Shown: positions 1-6,428 of the stretch, in pieces
Position numbering within the stretch: the first letter of the stretch is position 1
Layout: each line of letters opens with the position of its first letter
From: Alloprevotella sp.
GTDB lineage: Bacteria > Bacteroidota > Bacteroidia > Bacteroidales > Bacteroidaceae
DNA length: 7,196 nt
Direction: 5' to 3'
Assembly (NCBI GenBank): GCA_017477205.1
Contig: JAFUXE010000042.1
Span: forward strand, 1 to 7,196
Made by a program: the position numbers and the translations under genes
The notes under the pieces: model-generated
What the model was told of the DNA's origin: nothing
The model's input: only the letters and a program-made list of their open reading frames with translations
Databases searched by the model: none

Positions 1-289
1 CCATCACGCTTACCAAACTTTATCGTGGAATTTGACCCGCAGAAAAAGCATTTTTTGCATCATATTAATAATAAATGCAGCAAAGGTAAGTATTTATCGG
101 CGTTTCCAAAGATTTCACCACTCAAAATGACCAATAAGCCTGAAAACTGTTTTTCGCATAGTTTTATCTTTTTGTTTGTGTTCCTTCTCTGTTATCCTTT
201 CAGCCTCGCACGCACGCGTACGTATATATACAATGAGTGTGAGCCTCCTCGCATGATGGAGCTTTAGAGTTGTAAAGCTATGGGATATG
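1..289. other. non-coding left margin
   Basis: I see no convincing protein gene here. The region is AT-rich. It contains the leftward promoter at 81-110, a 7-bp perfect hairpin AGCTTTA/TAAAGCT (260-266 with 273-279), and a tiny minus-strand open frame of 17 codons (63 to 10) just after that promoter. The longer open frames crossing the region have no recognisable protein character, and they overlap each other on opposite strands. Confidence 0.5.
81..110 (-). promoter_or_regulatory. sigma-ABfr-type promoter reading off the left edge
   Basis: On the minus strand a -33 TTTG (107-110) lies 18 bases before a -7 TACCTTTG (81-88), which fits the Bacteroidetes TAnnTTTG consensus. Transcription would start near position 75 and run leftward out of the window. 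The expected gene is not visible, so the leader must be at least about 75 nt long. The fit is direct; activity is inferred. Confidence 0.55.
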
Positions 290-345
290 AAAAAAGGCGT
301 GAGAGTCTGTACTACTTGCTCACCCCAAGTCTCAGGCTCTCGCAT
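290..345 (-). terminator. intrinsic terminator of the candidate ncRNA
   Basis: On the minus strand GCGAGAG pairs imperfectly with CTCTCACGC. Inside it is a second stem ACTTG/CAAGT with a 7-nt loop. The structure is followed by GCC and six T residues (290-295). The stem has bulges, so it is a moderate terminator by eye. Its distance from the promoter at 593-623 sets the proposed RNA length. Confidence 0.5.
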
Positions 346-589
346 TGCCTCCACTCATAGGATAAGCAACGCGCAGCCCACGCCAGTGAGATATTATATA
401 TAATTCATTGTGCATCTCGTAAAGAGAGAAGCACGGGTATATAATACTCGCTGGCGCAGATGTTCCGCCCCCGCATCTTCGAGAGTGGAATCAAATTTGC
501 GAGATTTGAGACTCGAAGACTACGTTCGTAAACGTCCTTTAATCATGTCTGTCAGCCCGCCTCGCCCTTGCGGGCCACGCGTGCTCACG
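290..589 (-). ncRNA. candidate structured non-coding RNA, about 300 nt
   Basis: This stretch lies between a strong minus-strand promoter (593-623) and a T6 tract preceded by a hairpin (290-345), with no plausible ORF between. The predicted RNA is rich in local stems: GCCCGC/GCGGGC (555-560 with 570-575), ACGTT/AACGT (522-526 with 531-535), TCTTCGAG/CTCGAAGA (476-483 with 512-519) enclosing TCAAAT/ATTTGA (491-496 with 504-509), and a 12-bp AT palindrome (393-404). The predicted 5' end (584-589, CGTGAG on the RNA) can pair with CTCACG just before the T tract (298-303), which would close the molecule end to end. Paired ends and self-contained transcription resemble 6S RNA or the Bacteroidales-1 RNA class, but I cannot match a consensus to either. 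I see none of the conserved tmRNA or RNase P RNA sequences. The class is unassigned. Confidence 0.5.
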
Positions 590-592
590 GTG

Positions 593-623
593 CAAATATA
601 GGACTTATGTTTTAATCGGCAAA
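593..623 (-). promoter_or_regulatory. sigma-ABfr promoter for the candidate ncRNA
   Basis: The minus strand has TTTG (620-623), 19 bases, then TATATTTG (593-600). This is a full match to the Bacteroidetes vegetative promoter TTTG-N19-TAnnTTTG. The predicted start is near 586-589. It does not point at any ORF, which is the main argument that the product is an RNA. Confidence 0.7.
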
Positions 624-735
624 GAAATACAGTCGTTTTTTCCCTTCTCAGGTTCAGGCGCATCAAAGGTGTATCAAAGGGTGTAGTTTAACGGGCTTGT
701 TTTCAGTTTAGCCAAGCCCTACCCAGCTCTTAGCC

Positions 736-770
736 TCCTCCTCTAGCTCCTCCTCTAGCTCCTTCTAAGC
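736..770. repeat. 12-bp tandem repeat, nearly three copies
   Basis: The unit TCCTCCTCTAGC occurs twice exactly (736-747, 748-759), followed by a degenerate third copy to 770. It is entirely intergenic and pyrimidine-rich on the plus strand. Confidence 0.7.
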
Positions 771-796
771 TTACTCAATCAAGTTTCGCATGATTT

Positions 797-916
797 GGAA
801 GTTAAGGGAGTTAAGGAAGTTAAAGAAGTTAAAGACGATACCTTTGCTGGTGAATAATCTCCATGCGCAGGACATTCGTCCTTAACTCCCTTAACTCCTT
901 TATCTCCTTTAGCTCC
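797..916. repeat. long imperfect inverted repeat of 9-bp phrases
   Basis: The left arm (797-840) is about four 9-bp purine-rich phrases close to AGTTAAGGG and ends in GACGATA. The right arm (874-916) carries the complementary phrases in reverse order and begins ATTCGTC. Most positions pair, with some G-T wobbles, giving about 43 bp of stem around a 33-nt loop. The left arm plus the start of the loop makes TACCTTTG (839-846), a -7-like octamer on the plus strand, but I see no -33 partner. It is probably a dispersed intergenic element; its function is unknown. Confidence 0.65.
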
Positions 917-1007
917 AAGCAAGCAGAGCTTGCGACGAGTTGAATTACTCATAAGGGAGGGTAGAGTATAAACCCCAATCGGTCTTTTTTTGTATTACGA
1001 GTGCATT

Positions 1008-1028
1008 AAAATTGGGGGGTAAGCCCCC
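1008..1028 (-). terminator. weak terminator after the LOG gene
   Basis: Just after the LOG stop codon the minus strand has GGGGG-CTTA-CCCCC (1015-1019 with 1024-1028), followed by CAATTTT. The GC stem is short and strong but the T tract is poor. It is the only terminator-like structure close to the end of the four-gene cluster. Confidence 0.4.
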
Positions 1029-1032
1029 GGGA

Positions 1033-1569
1033 CTATCGCTCCAGCAGGGCGGTGAGACCGTCAAGGGTGTCGGCAACGGAGAAGAGCTGACGGGCACCAG
1101 GGCGCAAAAGGCGGTTTGCAGAGAGGTCGTCGATGAGTTTTATCAGGCTGTCCCAGCAGCCTTCTACGTTGTAGATGACGACGGGCTTTGCCGCTAGGCC
1201 GATGGCACCGATGCCAATGGCCGTAAAAAGTTCATCAAGCGTGCCGATACCTCCGGGCAGGGCCACGAGGACGTCACTTTGCCCAATGAGCTGCACCTTG
1301 CGGTCCGTAAGGTCGGCTGTGGGGATGGAAACATCCAAGTCCTTGGCATCCCAGCCCTTGTCATAGAGGATTTGCGGCACCACGCCCACGGTGCGTCCGC
1401 CATGCTGCTTGACAGCACGCCCGATGACGTCCATCAGCCCACGACTGGAACCACCATAGACAAGCGTGCGCCCCGTACGGCCAATCCACGTGCCGAGCTC
1501 CTCCGCCGCCTTCGCATAGGCGGCGGGAAGCCCGTCATTGGCAGAGAGAAAGACTCCGATGTGCTGCAT
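1033..1569 (-). CDS. LOG-family (TIGR00730) nucleotide phosphoribohydrolase
   Basis: The product is a 178-residue cytosolic Rossmann-fold protein. It carries the LOG/YvdD signatures: YGGSSRGLM (38-46), the conserved Arg-Lys pair in TDRK (88-91), and the nucleotide-binding loop PGGIGTLDE (105-113) with its acidic catalytic residue. LOG proteins hydrolyse nucleoside 5'-monophosphates to free base and ribose 5-phosphate; plant-type members release cytokinins from N6-modified AMP. In this organism nucleotide turnover is more likely than hormone synthesis, but that is inference. The first glycine-rich motif reads GGSS where many members have GGG. Length is normal for the short bacterial type. The ATG lies inside the end of ridA, a 35-base overlap in another frame, so translation is probably coupled to ridA. 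Confidence 0.88.
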   Translation of the reverse strand: MQHIGVFLSANDGLPAAYAKAAEELGTWIGRTGRTLVYGGSSRGLMDVIGRAVKQHGGRTVGVVPQILYDKGWDAKDLDVSIPTADLTDRKVQLIGQSDVLVALPGGIGTLDELFTAIGIGAIGLAAKPVVIYNVEGCWDSLIKLIDDLSANRLLRPGARQLFSVADTLDGLTALLER

Positions 1570-1948
1570 GGGGGCGGGCAGCGATGCACTCTATCTCCAC
1601 GCGTGCGCCTTTCGGCAACGTCTTCACGGCAACGGCACTGCGGCCGGGGAAGGGGGCCTCGAAGAACTGGGCATATACCTCGTTCATCTCGGCAAAATCG
1701 GCCATATCAGCAAGGAATACGGTGGTCTTTACGACGTTCTCCATACCAAGACCTGCCTCGGCAAGGATGGCCTTCATGTTTGTGAGCGACTGGCGGGTGA
1801 GCTCCTTGATGCCGCCTTCAGGAAAATTGCCTGCCTGGGGGTCAACGGGCAGCTGGCCGCTGACGAACACCATGCCGCCCGCTTCTATTGCCTGGCTGTA
1901 GGGACCGATGGCGGCTGGCGCTGCCGCTGTGTTGATTGCTTTTTTCAT
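1535..1948 (-). CDS. ridA: RidA-family reactive enamine/imine deaminase
   Basis: The product is a 137-residue member of the RidA/YjgF/UK114 family. RidA is a cytosolic trimer that hydrolyses reactive 2-aminoacrylate and related enamines released by PLP enzymes, protecting other enzymes. Key residues are present: Tyr17 in GPYSQ, Arg103 in PGRSAV (the substrate-carboxylate arginine, Arg105 in E. coli), and Glu120 in VEIECIA. The usual fold ends near residue 124. The remaining 13 or so residues (PHAAHRSLSLCQ at the end) are an extension that mostly overlaps the LOG start codon and first codons. The ATG is 10 bases after the peptidase stop, behind an A-rich leader without a Shine-Dalgarno site, as usual in this phylum. 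Family assignment is firm; the exact substrate is not visible. Confidence 0.92.
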   Translation of the reverse strand: MKKAINTAAAPAAIGPYSQAIEAGGMVFVSGQLPVDPQAGNFPEGGIKELTRQSLTNMKAILAEAGLGMENVVKTTVFLADMADFAEMNEVYAQFFEAPFPGRSAVAVKTLPKGARVEIECIAARPHAAHRSLSLCQ

Positions 1949-1958
1949 AGCTGTGTGT

Positions 1959-4121
1959 TTATTTTAGGTAGTCTTCAAAATATCGGGTGATGCGCTCGTG
2001 GAGGTGCACCATGTCGTGGCCGTCCATGTTATGCCCCTGGTTAGGATAGGTGAAGAGGTCGGGCTGCGTGTCGGCATCGATGCAGGCACGCATGAAGCTC
2101 AGGGTGTGCTGCGGCACGCAGGTGGGGTCGTTGTAGCCAAGGATGATTTGCAGGCGGCCCTTGAGGTTCCTGGCCTTATTTAATAGAGACGTCTCCTTAT
2201 AACCTTCAGGGTTCTCCTGCGGCGTGCTCATGTAGCGTTCGCCATACATTACCTCGTAGTACTTCCAGTCGATGACAGGGCCACCGGCAACGCCCACCTT
2301 GAAGACGTCAGGATAGGTACACATCAGGCTTGTCGTCATGAAACCGCCAAAGCTCCAGCCATGAATGCCCAAGCGGTCAGCATCGACGTAGGGGAGGCTC
2401 TTCAGATAGTCCACACCGACGAGCTGGTCCTTCATTTCCTCGACACCCAGATGCTTGTAGGTGCAGCTCTCAAACTCAAAGCCGCGATCGCATGAGCCGC
2501 GATTGTCGAGGACGAAGAGGAGGTAGCCCTTCTGCGCCATGTATATCTCCCAGGGACGTGCCCAATAGTTCCAGGCTTCCTCCACATTGCGGAGGCCGGG
2601 ACCGCCATAGACGTAAACCACGGCAGGGTATTTCTTCGTCGGGTCGAAGTTGACGGGCTTCACCATGCGATAGTAAAGGTCGGTCTTGCCGTCGGCAGCC
2701 TTCAGGGAGCCACTGCTGATTTCCGGCACGGCATATTCCGTCCAGGGATCCTTGTCGGCCTGCAGCACGACGGGCTTTGCCTGCGCCTTTTCAACAGAGC
2801 GCATCGTGAACTCACGGAATGTCTGCGGACTGCTCCAGCGGTCGCAAAGGAACTTGCCGCCTGCGGAAAGCGTGGCTTTGTGGACACCCACGCCATTGTC
2901 GAGGAGCGTACGCTTGCCGCTCTCCACGTTGACACTATAATAGTTGTTGCGGATGGGACTGCTCTCCGTACTCTGGATGATGACGCTCTTCGTCTTCTCG
3001 TTGAAGCCCAGGATGTCCAGCACGACGAAGTCGCCCTTCGTCAGCTGGCACAGTTCGCCCTTGTTCACGTCAAAGAGGTAGAGGTGGTTGTAGCCGTCGC
3101 GCTCGCTCTGATAGATGAACTTCGTGCTGTCCCAAGGCAGGAACGTGAGGCCGTGCATAGGATGCACGTACTTCGGATGCTCCTCCGTGTAGAGCACACC
3201 GAGGCGACGTCCGCTCACGACGTCGTAGGCCACGAGCTCCGCCTTCTTCTGCGAGCGCGGAAGCTCTATCATGTAGATGGTTTTCTCATCCGGCGCCCAG
3301 GAAATGTTCGTGAAATAGCGGTCGGTAGGGTCGCCGCCTTGCAACCACGTGATTTCTTCGGTTTCGGGATTGTAGATGCCCACCGTCACCTGGTGGCTCG
3401 TCATGCCCGCCATGGGATATTTCTCCGGTGCAGCCTCCGCCACGCGGTGCTCGATATCCACAAGGGGATAGTCCGTCACCATCGACTGGTCCATGCGGTA
3501 GAACGCGAGGAGTTTGCCGCTGGGGCTGAAGAACGTGCCTTTATGGATGCCGAACTCGTCGCGATGGACGCTCGTGCCGTAGGGTATTTCGCGAGAGCCG
3601 TCGTAGCTGATTTGGTGCACCTTGTTGTCCGCTGTGCGAAGGAAGAGGTTCCAGTCCTTCGTGTAAGCCTCGCTGCGGCTGGCGGGACAAAACTCATTGT
3701 TGGCACTTCCGGCCTCGAGGCTTTGCGTCCATACGATACGCTTCGCCTCCCAGTCGTAGAGGAAGCGCGACTTCGAGGTGCGCAGCAAGGCCAGAGGCTT
3801 GTCGGCATAGGGGAAGCGGGCGTTGTAGAGGTTCAGGCCGCGTCCCTGCGTTCCGTCCGTGATGAGCGGCGCCACGTCTGAGGACGTGAAAAGCACGCTT
3901 TCGCTCGTGCGGCCCTTTTCGTCCGTCAAGGCGGTCACCTCCTCCGCACCAAGCTTCATGAGGCGGTCGCCCCACCAGGCGGAGTACAGGGCACGGGGCT
4001 GTATGTTCCAATAGTTGTGGCCGCCCCACATGAGGTCGTCAAGCGTAAAGCTCTTCTTGTCTTGTGCTGTCATGGTGAATGTTGCAAGAAAAAACAGCAG
4101 AAAAGTCTTGAATATCTTCAT
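1959..4121 (-). CDS. secreted S9B prolyl tripeptidyl peptidase / DPP-IV-like
   Basis: This is a 720-residue serine exopeptidase of family S9. It starts with a signal peptide (MKIFKTFLLFFLATFTMTAQ), so it is exported, probably to the periplasm or outer surface. A DPP-IV-type beta-propeller spans roughly residues 50-460 and an alpha/beta hydrolase domain the rest. The catalytic triad is Ser590 (GWSFGG), Asp665 (YNDPT) and His697 (GHNMD). The Ser-Asp and Asp-His spacings of 75 and 32 equal those I recall for Porphyromonas gingivalis PtpA. The propeller motif HRDEFGIHKG keeps a single glutamate, as in PtpA, rather than the double Glu of classical DPP-IV. Tripeptide release is therefore the better guess, but dipeptide release is possible. 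The start was chosen for the signal peptide; the frame is open a further 151 codons upstream, inside the methyltransferase gene. The gap to that gene is 31 bases, with an A-rich leader. Confidence 0.9.
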   Translation of the reverse strand: MKIFKTFLLFFLATFTMTAQDKKSFTLDDLMWGGHNYWNIQPRALYSAWWGDRLMKLGAEEVTALTDEKGRTSESVLFTSSDVAPLITDGTQGRGLNLYNARFPYADKPLALLRTSKSRFLYDWEAKRIVWTQSLEAGSANNEFCPASRSEAYTKDWNLFLRTADNKVHQISYDGSREIPYGTSVHRDEFGIHKGTFFSPSGKLLAFYRMDQSMVTDYPLVDIEHRVAEAAPEKYPMAGMTSHQVTVGIYNPETEEITWLQGGDPTDRYFTNISWAPDEKTIYMIELPRSQKKAELVAYDVVSGRRLGVLYTEEHPKYVHPMHGLTFLPWDSTKFIYQSERDGYNHLYLFDVNKGELCQLTKGDFVVLDILGFNEKTKSVIIQSTESSPIRNNYYSVNVESGKRTLLDNGVGVHKATLSAGGKFLCDRWSSPQTFREFTMRSVEKAQAKPVVLQADKDPWTEYAVPEISSGSLKAADGKTDLYYRMVKPVNFDPTKKYPAVVYVYGGPGLRNVEEAWNYWARPWEIYMAQKGYLLFVLDNRGSCDRGFEFESCTYKHLGVEEMKDQLVGVDYLKSLPYVDADRLGIHGWSFGGFMTTSLMCTYPDVFKVGVAGGPVIDWKYYEVMYGERYMSTPQENPEGYKETSLLNKARNLKGRLQIILGYNDPTCVPQHTLSFMRACIDADTQPDLFTYPNQGHNMDGHDMVHLHERITRYFEDYLK

Positions 4122-4152
4122 GGTCTTTTTTTGTATTGTTCGCCAATAGTTC

Positions 4153-5838
4153 CTACCGGTCACCGCGGCCGCCGCGTCGCTGGCCGAAGCCTCCTTGCTG
4201 ACGCCCTCCGTTGCCACGGCCGCCACCGAAACGGTTGTCACGGCCTCCAAAGCGGTCATTACCGCCGCCAAAACGCTTGTCGCGGTCACCGAAGCGCTTG
4301 TCGCGGTCACCGAAACGCCTGTCGCGGTCACCGAAGCGCTTTCCTTGGGAGCCAAAACCACCCTCGCGCTTCTTGAATCCGCCCTCGCGGCTTCCGAATT
4401 TATTTTCGCGCCTTGGAAAATCTTTTTCGCGCCTTGAAAAACTTTTTTCCTGCCTTGGAAAAAACTCCTCCCGGCCTTCCTCACGACGGCGACGCTTCTC
4501 CTCGGCACGTTCCTGGAACACGCGGTTGCGTTCAAACTCGGCATGCTTGCGCTCAAGGATTTGATACTGCTCATCCTGCGTCATCTCCTCGTCCGACTCG
4601 CGGTGGCGGCTGAACGTTGTGCGCTCCGTGCGCGAACGGTGCTTCTCCTGCATGTGACGACGGTCCTCGCTATTCTTGATGTCGCCACCGGCCATGCGAA
4701 AATCCTCCATCTTGCCGTCGAACATCTGGTACTTTCGGAATTCGCAGTCGAGAGCTCCGTTGAAAAGCTGGTATTTCACGCTCGGACGAAGTCCGATGGC
4801 ATCGAAGCACTCCTCCTTGGCGCTGATAATCCAGGCATCGCCGCCCTTGAAGGCGTGCTTCAGGCATTTGCCGATGTCTTGATACAGCTCCAGAAGGTCG
4901 GGAGGCGTCAAACGTGTGCCGTAAGGAGGGTTCGTCACGATGACTGCGGGCATTTCGGGCTGCTCGAACTCACGGAAATCCTTCTGCGCGAAGGTGATGA
5001 TGTCCGTCACGCCAGCCGATTTGGCATTGGCCTCGGCCCCCGCCAGCGTAGGACGATTGATGTCGTAGGCATAAATGCGATGGTCGAAGGTACGCTCCTC
5101 GCTGTCGTCATTGTATATGCTGTCCAGAAGGTCGCGGTCGAAGTCCTTCCAACGCTCAAAGCCGTACTCCTTGCGGAAGATGCCGGGATAGATATTGCGA
5201 GCCATCAGAGCGGCCTCGATGGCTATGGTGCCAGAGCCGCAGAAGGGGTCGATGAGGTCGCAGTCGGCCTTCCAGCCCGTGAGTTTCAGCAGGCCTGCCG
5301 CCAGCACCTCGTTGATCGGTGCTGCACAGGAAGCCACGCGGTAGCCGCGAAGATGCAGGCTCTCGCCACTGGAGTCCAACGCCAAGGTGCATTGCTTGTC
5401 GGCAATGTGCAGGTGCACGCGCAGGTCGGGCTGCGTCAGGCCGATGTTCGGACGTTTGCCCTCACGCTCACGGAAATAGTCAGCGATAGCATCCTTCACC
5501 CTGTAAGCCACGAACTTCGAGTGGCGGAACTCCTCAGAATATACTACCGTATCCACCGCGAACGTCATCGCAGGATCAAGGTATTCCTCCCAATGCACGC
5601 GCTGTACCTTCTCATAAACCTCGTCGGGCGTCTCCGCATAAAAGGAGTCTATCGTCTTCAGCACGCGCAATGCCGTACGAAGGCAGAAGTTCGCACGGTA
5701 CATCATCTCCTTGTCACCGGAGAAAGCCACCATGCGGCGCCCAATCTCCACATCGTTCGCACCGAGTTCCGTGAGTTCCTGTGCAAGGACCTCTTCCAGG
5801 CCCGGTAGCGTCTTTGCTATCATCTGAAACATTTCCAT
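4153..5838 (-). CDS. rlmL: RlmL-type THUMP-domain 23S rRNA guanine-N2 methyltransferase with heptad-repeat tail
   Basis: The product is 561 residues. An N-terminal ferredoxin-like and THUMP RNA-binding part (about 1-155) precedes a Rossmann SAM methyltransferase (about 165-380). The SAM loop is DPFCGSGT (197-204) and the catalytic N6/N2-amino motif is NPPYG (303-307). The family methylates guanine N2 in 23S rRNA; in E. coli RlmL makes m2G2445 as half of a fused RlmKL. Here the RlmK half is absent. After a charged helical linker rich in Arg/Lys/Glu (about 390-458) comes a low-complexity tail (459-561) of fourteen 7-residue repeats. I start at the ATG after the A-rich AAAAAAGATAAAA leader, which puts MIAKT near the N-terminus as in relatives. 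An in-frame ATG at 5919 would add 27 unlikely residues. No sigma-ABfr promoter is seen between this gene and the rpsT terminator. Confidence 0.87.
   Translation of the reverse strand: MEMFQMIAKTLPGLEEVLAQELTELGANDVEIGRRMVAFSGDKEMMYRANFCLRTALRVLKTIDSFYAETPDEVYEKVQRVHWEEYLDPAMTFAVDTVVYSEEFRHSKFVAYRVKDAIADYFREREGKRPNIGLTQPDLRVHLHIADKQCTLALDSSGESLHLRGYRVASCAAPINEVLAAGLLKLTGWKADCDLIDPFCGSGTIAIEAALMARNIYPGIFRKEYGFERWKDFDRDLLDSIYNDDSEERTFDHRIYAYDINRPTLAGAEANAKSAGVTDIITFAQKDFREFEQPEMPAVIVTNPPYGTRLTPPDLLELYQDIGKCLKHAFKGGDAWIISAKEECFDAIGLRPSVKYQLFNGALDCEFRKYQMFDGKMEDFRMAGGDIKNSEDRRHMQEKHRSRTERTTFSRHRESDEEMTQDEQYQILERKHAEFERNRVFQERAEEKRRRREEGREEFFPRQEKSFSRREKDFPRRENKFGSREGGFKKREGGFGSQGKRFGDRDRRFGDRDKRFGDRDKRFGGGNDRFGGRDNRFGGGRGNGGRQQGGFGQRRGGRGDR
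4156..4464 (-). repeat. 21-bp coding repeat (heptapeptide array) in the rlmL tail
   Basis: Read in the rlmL frame, residues 459-561 divide into fourteen 7-residue units plus five residues. Units drift from SFSRREK and DFPRREN through KFGSREG to RFGDRDK, RFGGRDN and RGG-like GFGQRRG. The DNA repeat is clearest at 4274-4336, where three 21-bp copies of CGCTTGTCGCGGTCACCGAAG differ by only one or two bases. The tail is basic, glycine-rich and regularly carries Phe, typical of disordered RNA-binding segments. Recent copies suggest growth by slippage or unequal exchange. Confidence 0.85.
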
Positions 5839-5930
5839 TTTTATCTTTTTTGCCTTGTTCTTTTCTTCCGTTCCCTTCTTCTGGATGCAGGCAGCCGCAG
5901 GAAATCCGCTCCGCCCCACTCCTTAGAAGC

Positions 5931-5964
5931 AAAAAAGAGCTGAAGCCCCTTGAGGTTTCAGCCC
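5931..5964 (-). terminator. intrinsic terminator of rpsT
   Basis: On the minus strand GGGCTGAA pairs with TTCAGCTC (5957-5964 with 5937-5944, one G-T pair). An inner CC/GG with a TCAA loop continues the stem, and TTTTTT follows directly (5931-5936). This is a classic rho-independent terminator 24 bases after the rpsT stop. It separates rpsT from the rlmL cluster, although some read-through may feed rlmL. Confidence 0.8.
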
Positions 5965-5987
5965 TGTCTTTCCTTTAAGCCCGCGCG

Positions 5988-6242
5988 TCAAGCCAGAGCG
6001 TTGACGTGCTTGCTCACGCTGCTCTTGAGGTTAGCAGCCTTGTTCTTGTGGATGATGTTACGAGCAGCCAGCTTATCAAGCATCTTCTGTACTTTCGGCA
6101 GAAGTTCCGTGGCAGCTGCTTTGTCAGTCGTAGCGCGGAGCTTACGAACTGCGTTACGCATAGTCTTTGCGTAATATCTGTTGTGCAGTCTGCGGGTTTC
6201 CGTCTGACGAATGCGCTTCAAAGATGATTTGTGGTTTGCCAT
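5988..6242 (-). CDS. rpsT: 30S ribosomal protein S20
   Basis: The product is an 84-residue basic helical protein that binds 16S rRNA in the body of the 30S subunit during early assembly. The N-terminus [13 protein letters not shown], followed by a conserved [10 protein letters not shown] block, is diagnostic of S20, and length is normal for Bacteroidales. The C-terminal [16 protein letters not shown] is the usual third helix. The gene begins 27 bases after the 3' end of tRNA-Glu, with an A-rich leader (AAAAAGGATAAATAATACA) and no Shine-Dalgarno site. It probably shares the tRNA promoter at 6398-6428, and it ends at a strong terminator. Confidence 0.96.
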   Translation of the reverse strand: MANHKSSLKRIRQTETRRLHNRYYAKTMRNAVRKLRATTDKAAATELLPKVQKMLDKLAARNIIHKNKAANLKSSVSKHVNALA

Positions 6243-6269
6243 TGTATTATTTATCCTTTTTGTTTCTTG

Positions 6270-6341
6270 TAGCCTATAGCAGAGTCGAACTGCTCTTTAG
6301 AGAATGAAAATCTCTCGTCCTAACCGATAGACGAATAGGCC
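6270..6341 (-). tRNA. tRNA-Glu (UUC)
   Basis: A 72-nt cloverleaf is visible on the minus strand. The acceptor GGCCTAT pairs with ATAGGCT (first pair G-T) and the discriminator is A. The D stem is GTCT/GGAC, and the anticodon stem AGAGA/TCTCT carries loop TTTTCAT. The T stem AGCAG/CTGCT carries loop TTCGACT. The anticodon is TTC, which reads glutamate codons. The CCA end is not encoded. It lies about 50 nt downstream of the promoter and just ahead of rpsT. Confidence 0.95.
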
Positions 6342-6397
6342 CCTTGCAACTCCACGCCTTTCAAACCTGTTAGGGTCGCGGCGCTTAATTGCGGGTG

Positions 6398-6428
6398 CAA
6401 AAGTACGACAAAGAAACTTTACGGCAAA
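6398..6428 (-). promoter_or_regulatory. sigma-ABfr promoter for tRNA-Glu and rpsT
   Basis: The minus strand has TTTG (6425-6428), exactly 19 bases, then TACTTTTG (6398-6405), an excellent match to TTTG-N19-TAnnTTTG. The start should be near 6392, giving about 50 nt before the mature tRNA. No terminator separates the tRNA from rpsT, so both are probably one transcript. Confidence 0.78.

Larger units (their letters stand above)
624..1007. other. intergenic region with repeats, no gene seen
   Basis: No protein or known RNA gene is recognisable between the ncRNA promoter and the end of the LOG gene. The region contains a 12-bp tandem repeat (736-770) and a long hairpin element (797-916). A minor inverted repeat CCCCAAT/ATTGGGG (973-979 with 1011-1017) overlaps its right end and the LOG terminator. 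Much of it is strand-biased, with pyrimidine-rich then purine-rich runs. Confidence 0.55.

Noticed and set aside
290..589. tmRNA or RNase P RNA
   Set aside because: I see no tRNA-like ends or tag frame of tmRNA, and none of the conserved GAAAGTCCGGGC-type core of RNase P RNA.
839..846. Plus-strand promoter at the stem-loop junction of the hairpin element
   Set aside because: TACCTTTG fits a -7 box, but no TTG lies 18-21 bases upstream and no gene follows on the plus strand.
2880..3881. 333-codon plus-strand open frame
   Set aside because: It is antisense to the peptidase propeller and rich in Val, Ala, Arg, His and Leu as expected of a GC-rich shadow frame, with no family resemblance.
4122..4574. 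Extension of the peptidase frame by 151 codons upstream (start at 4574)
   Set aside because: It lies wholly inside rlmL in another frame. Its SVTATS-like repeats are just the 21-bp repeat read out of frame, and it would bury a clear signal peptide. The ATG at 4121 is the sensible start.
4543..5808. 421-codon plus-strand open frame
   Set aside because: It is antisense to the conserved methyltransferase domain, with composition typical of a complementary-strand shadow and no motif.
5838..5919. Longer N-terminus for the methyltransferase from the ATG at 5919
   Set aside because: The extra 27 residues come from the intergenic leader just after the rpsT terminator, and relatives begin at the equivalent of the later ATG behind an A-rich leader.
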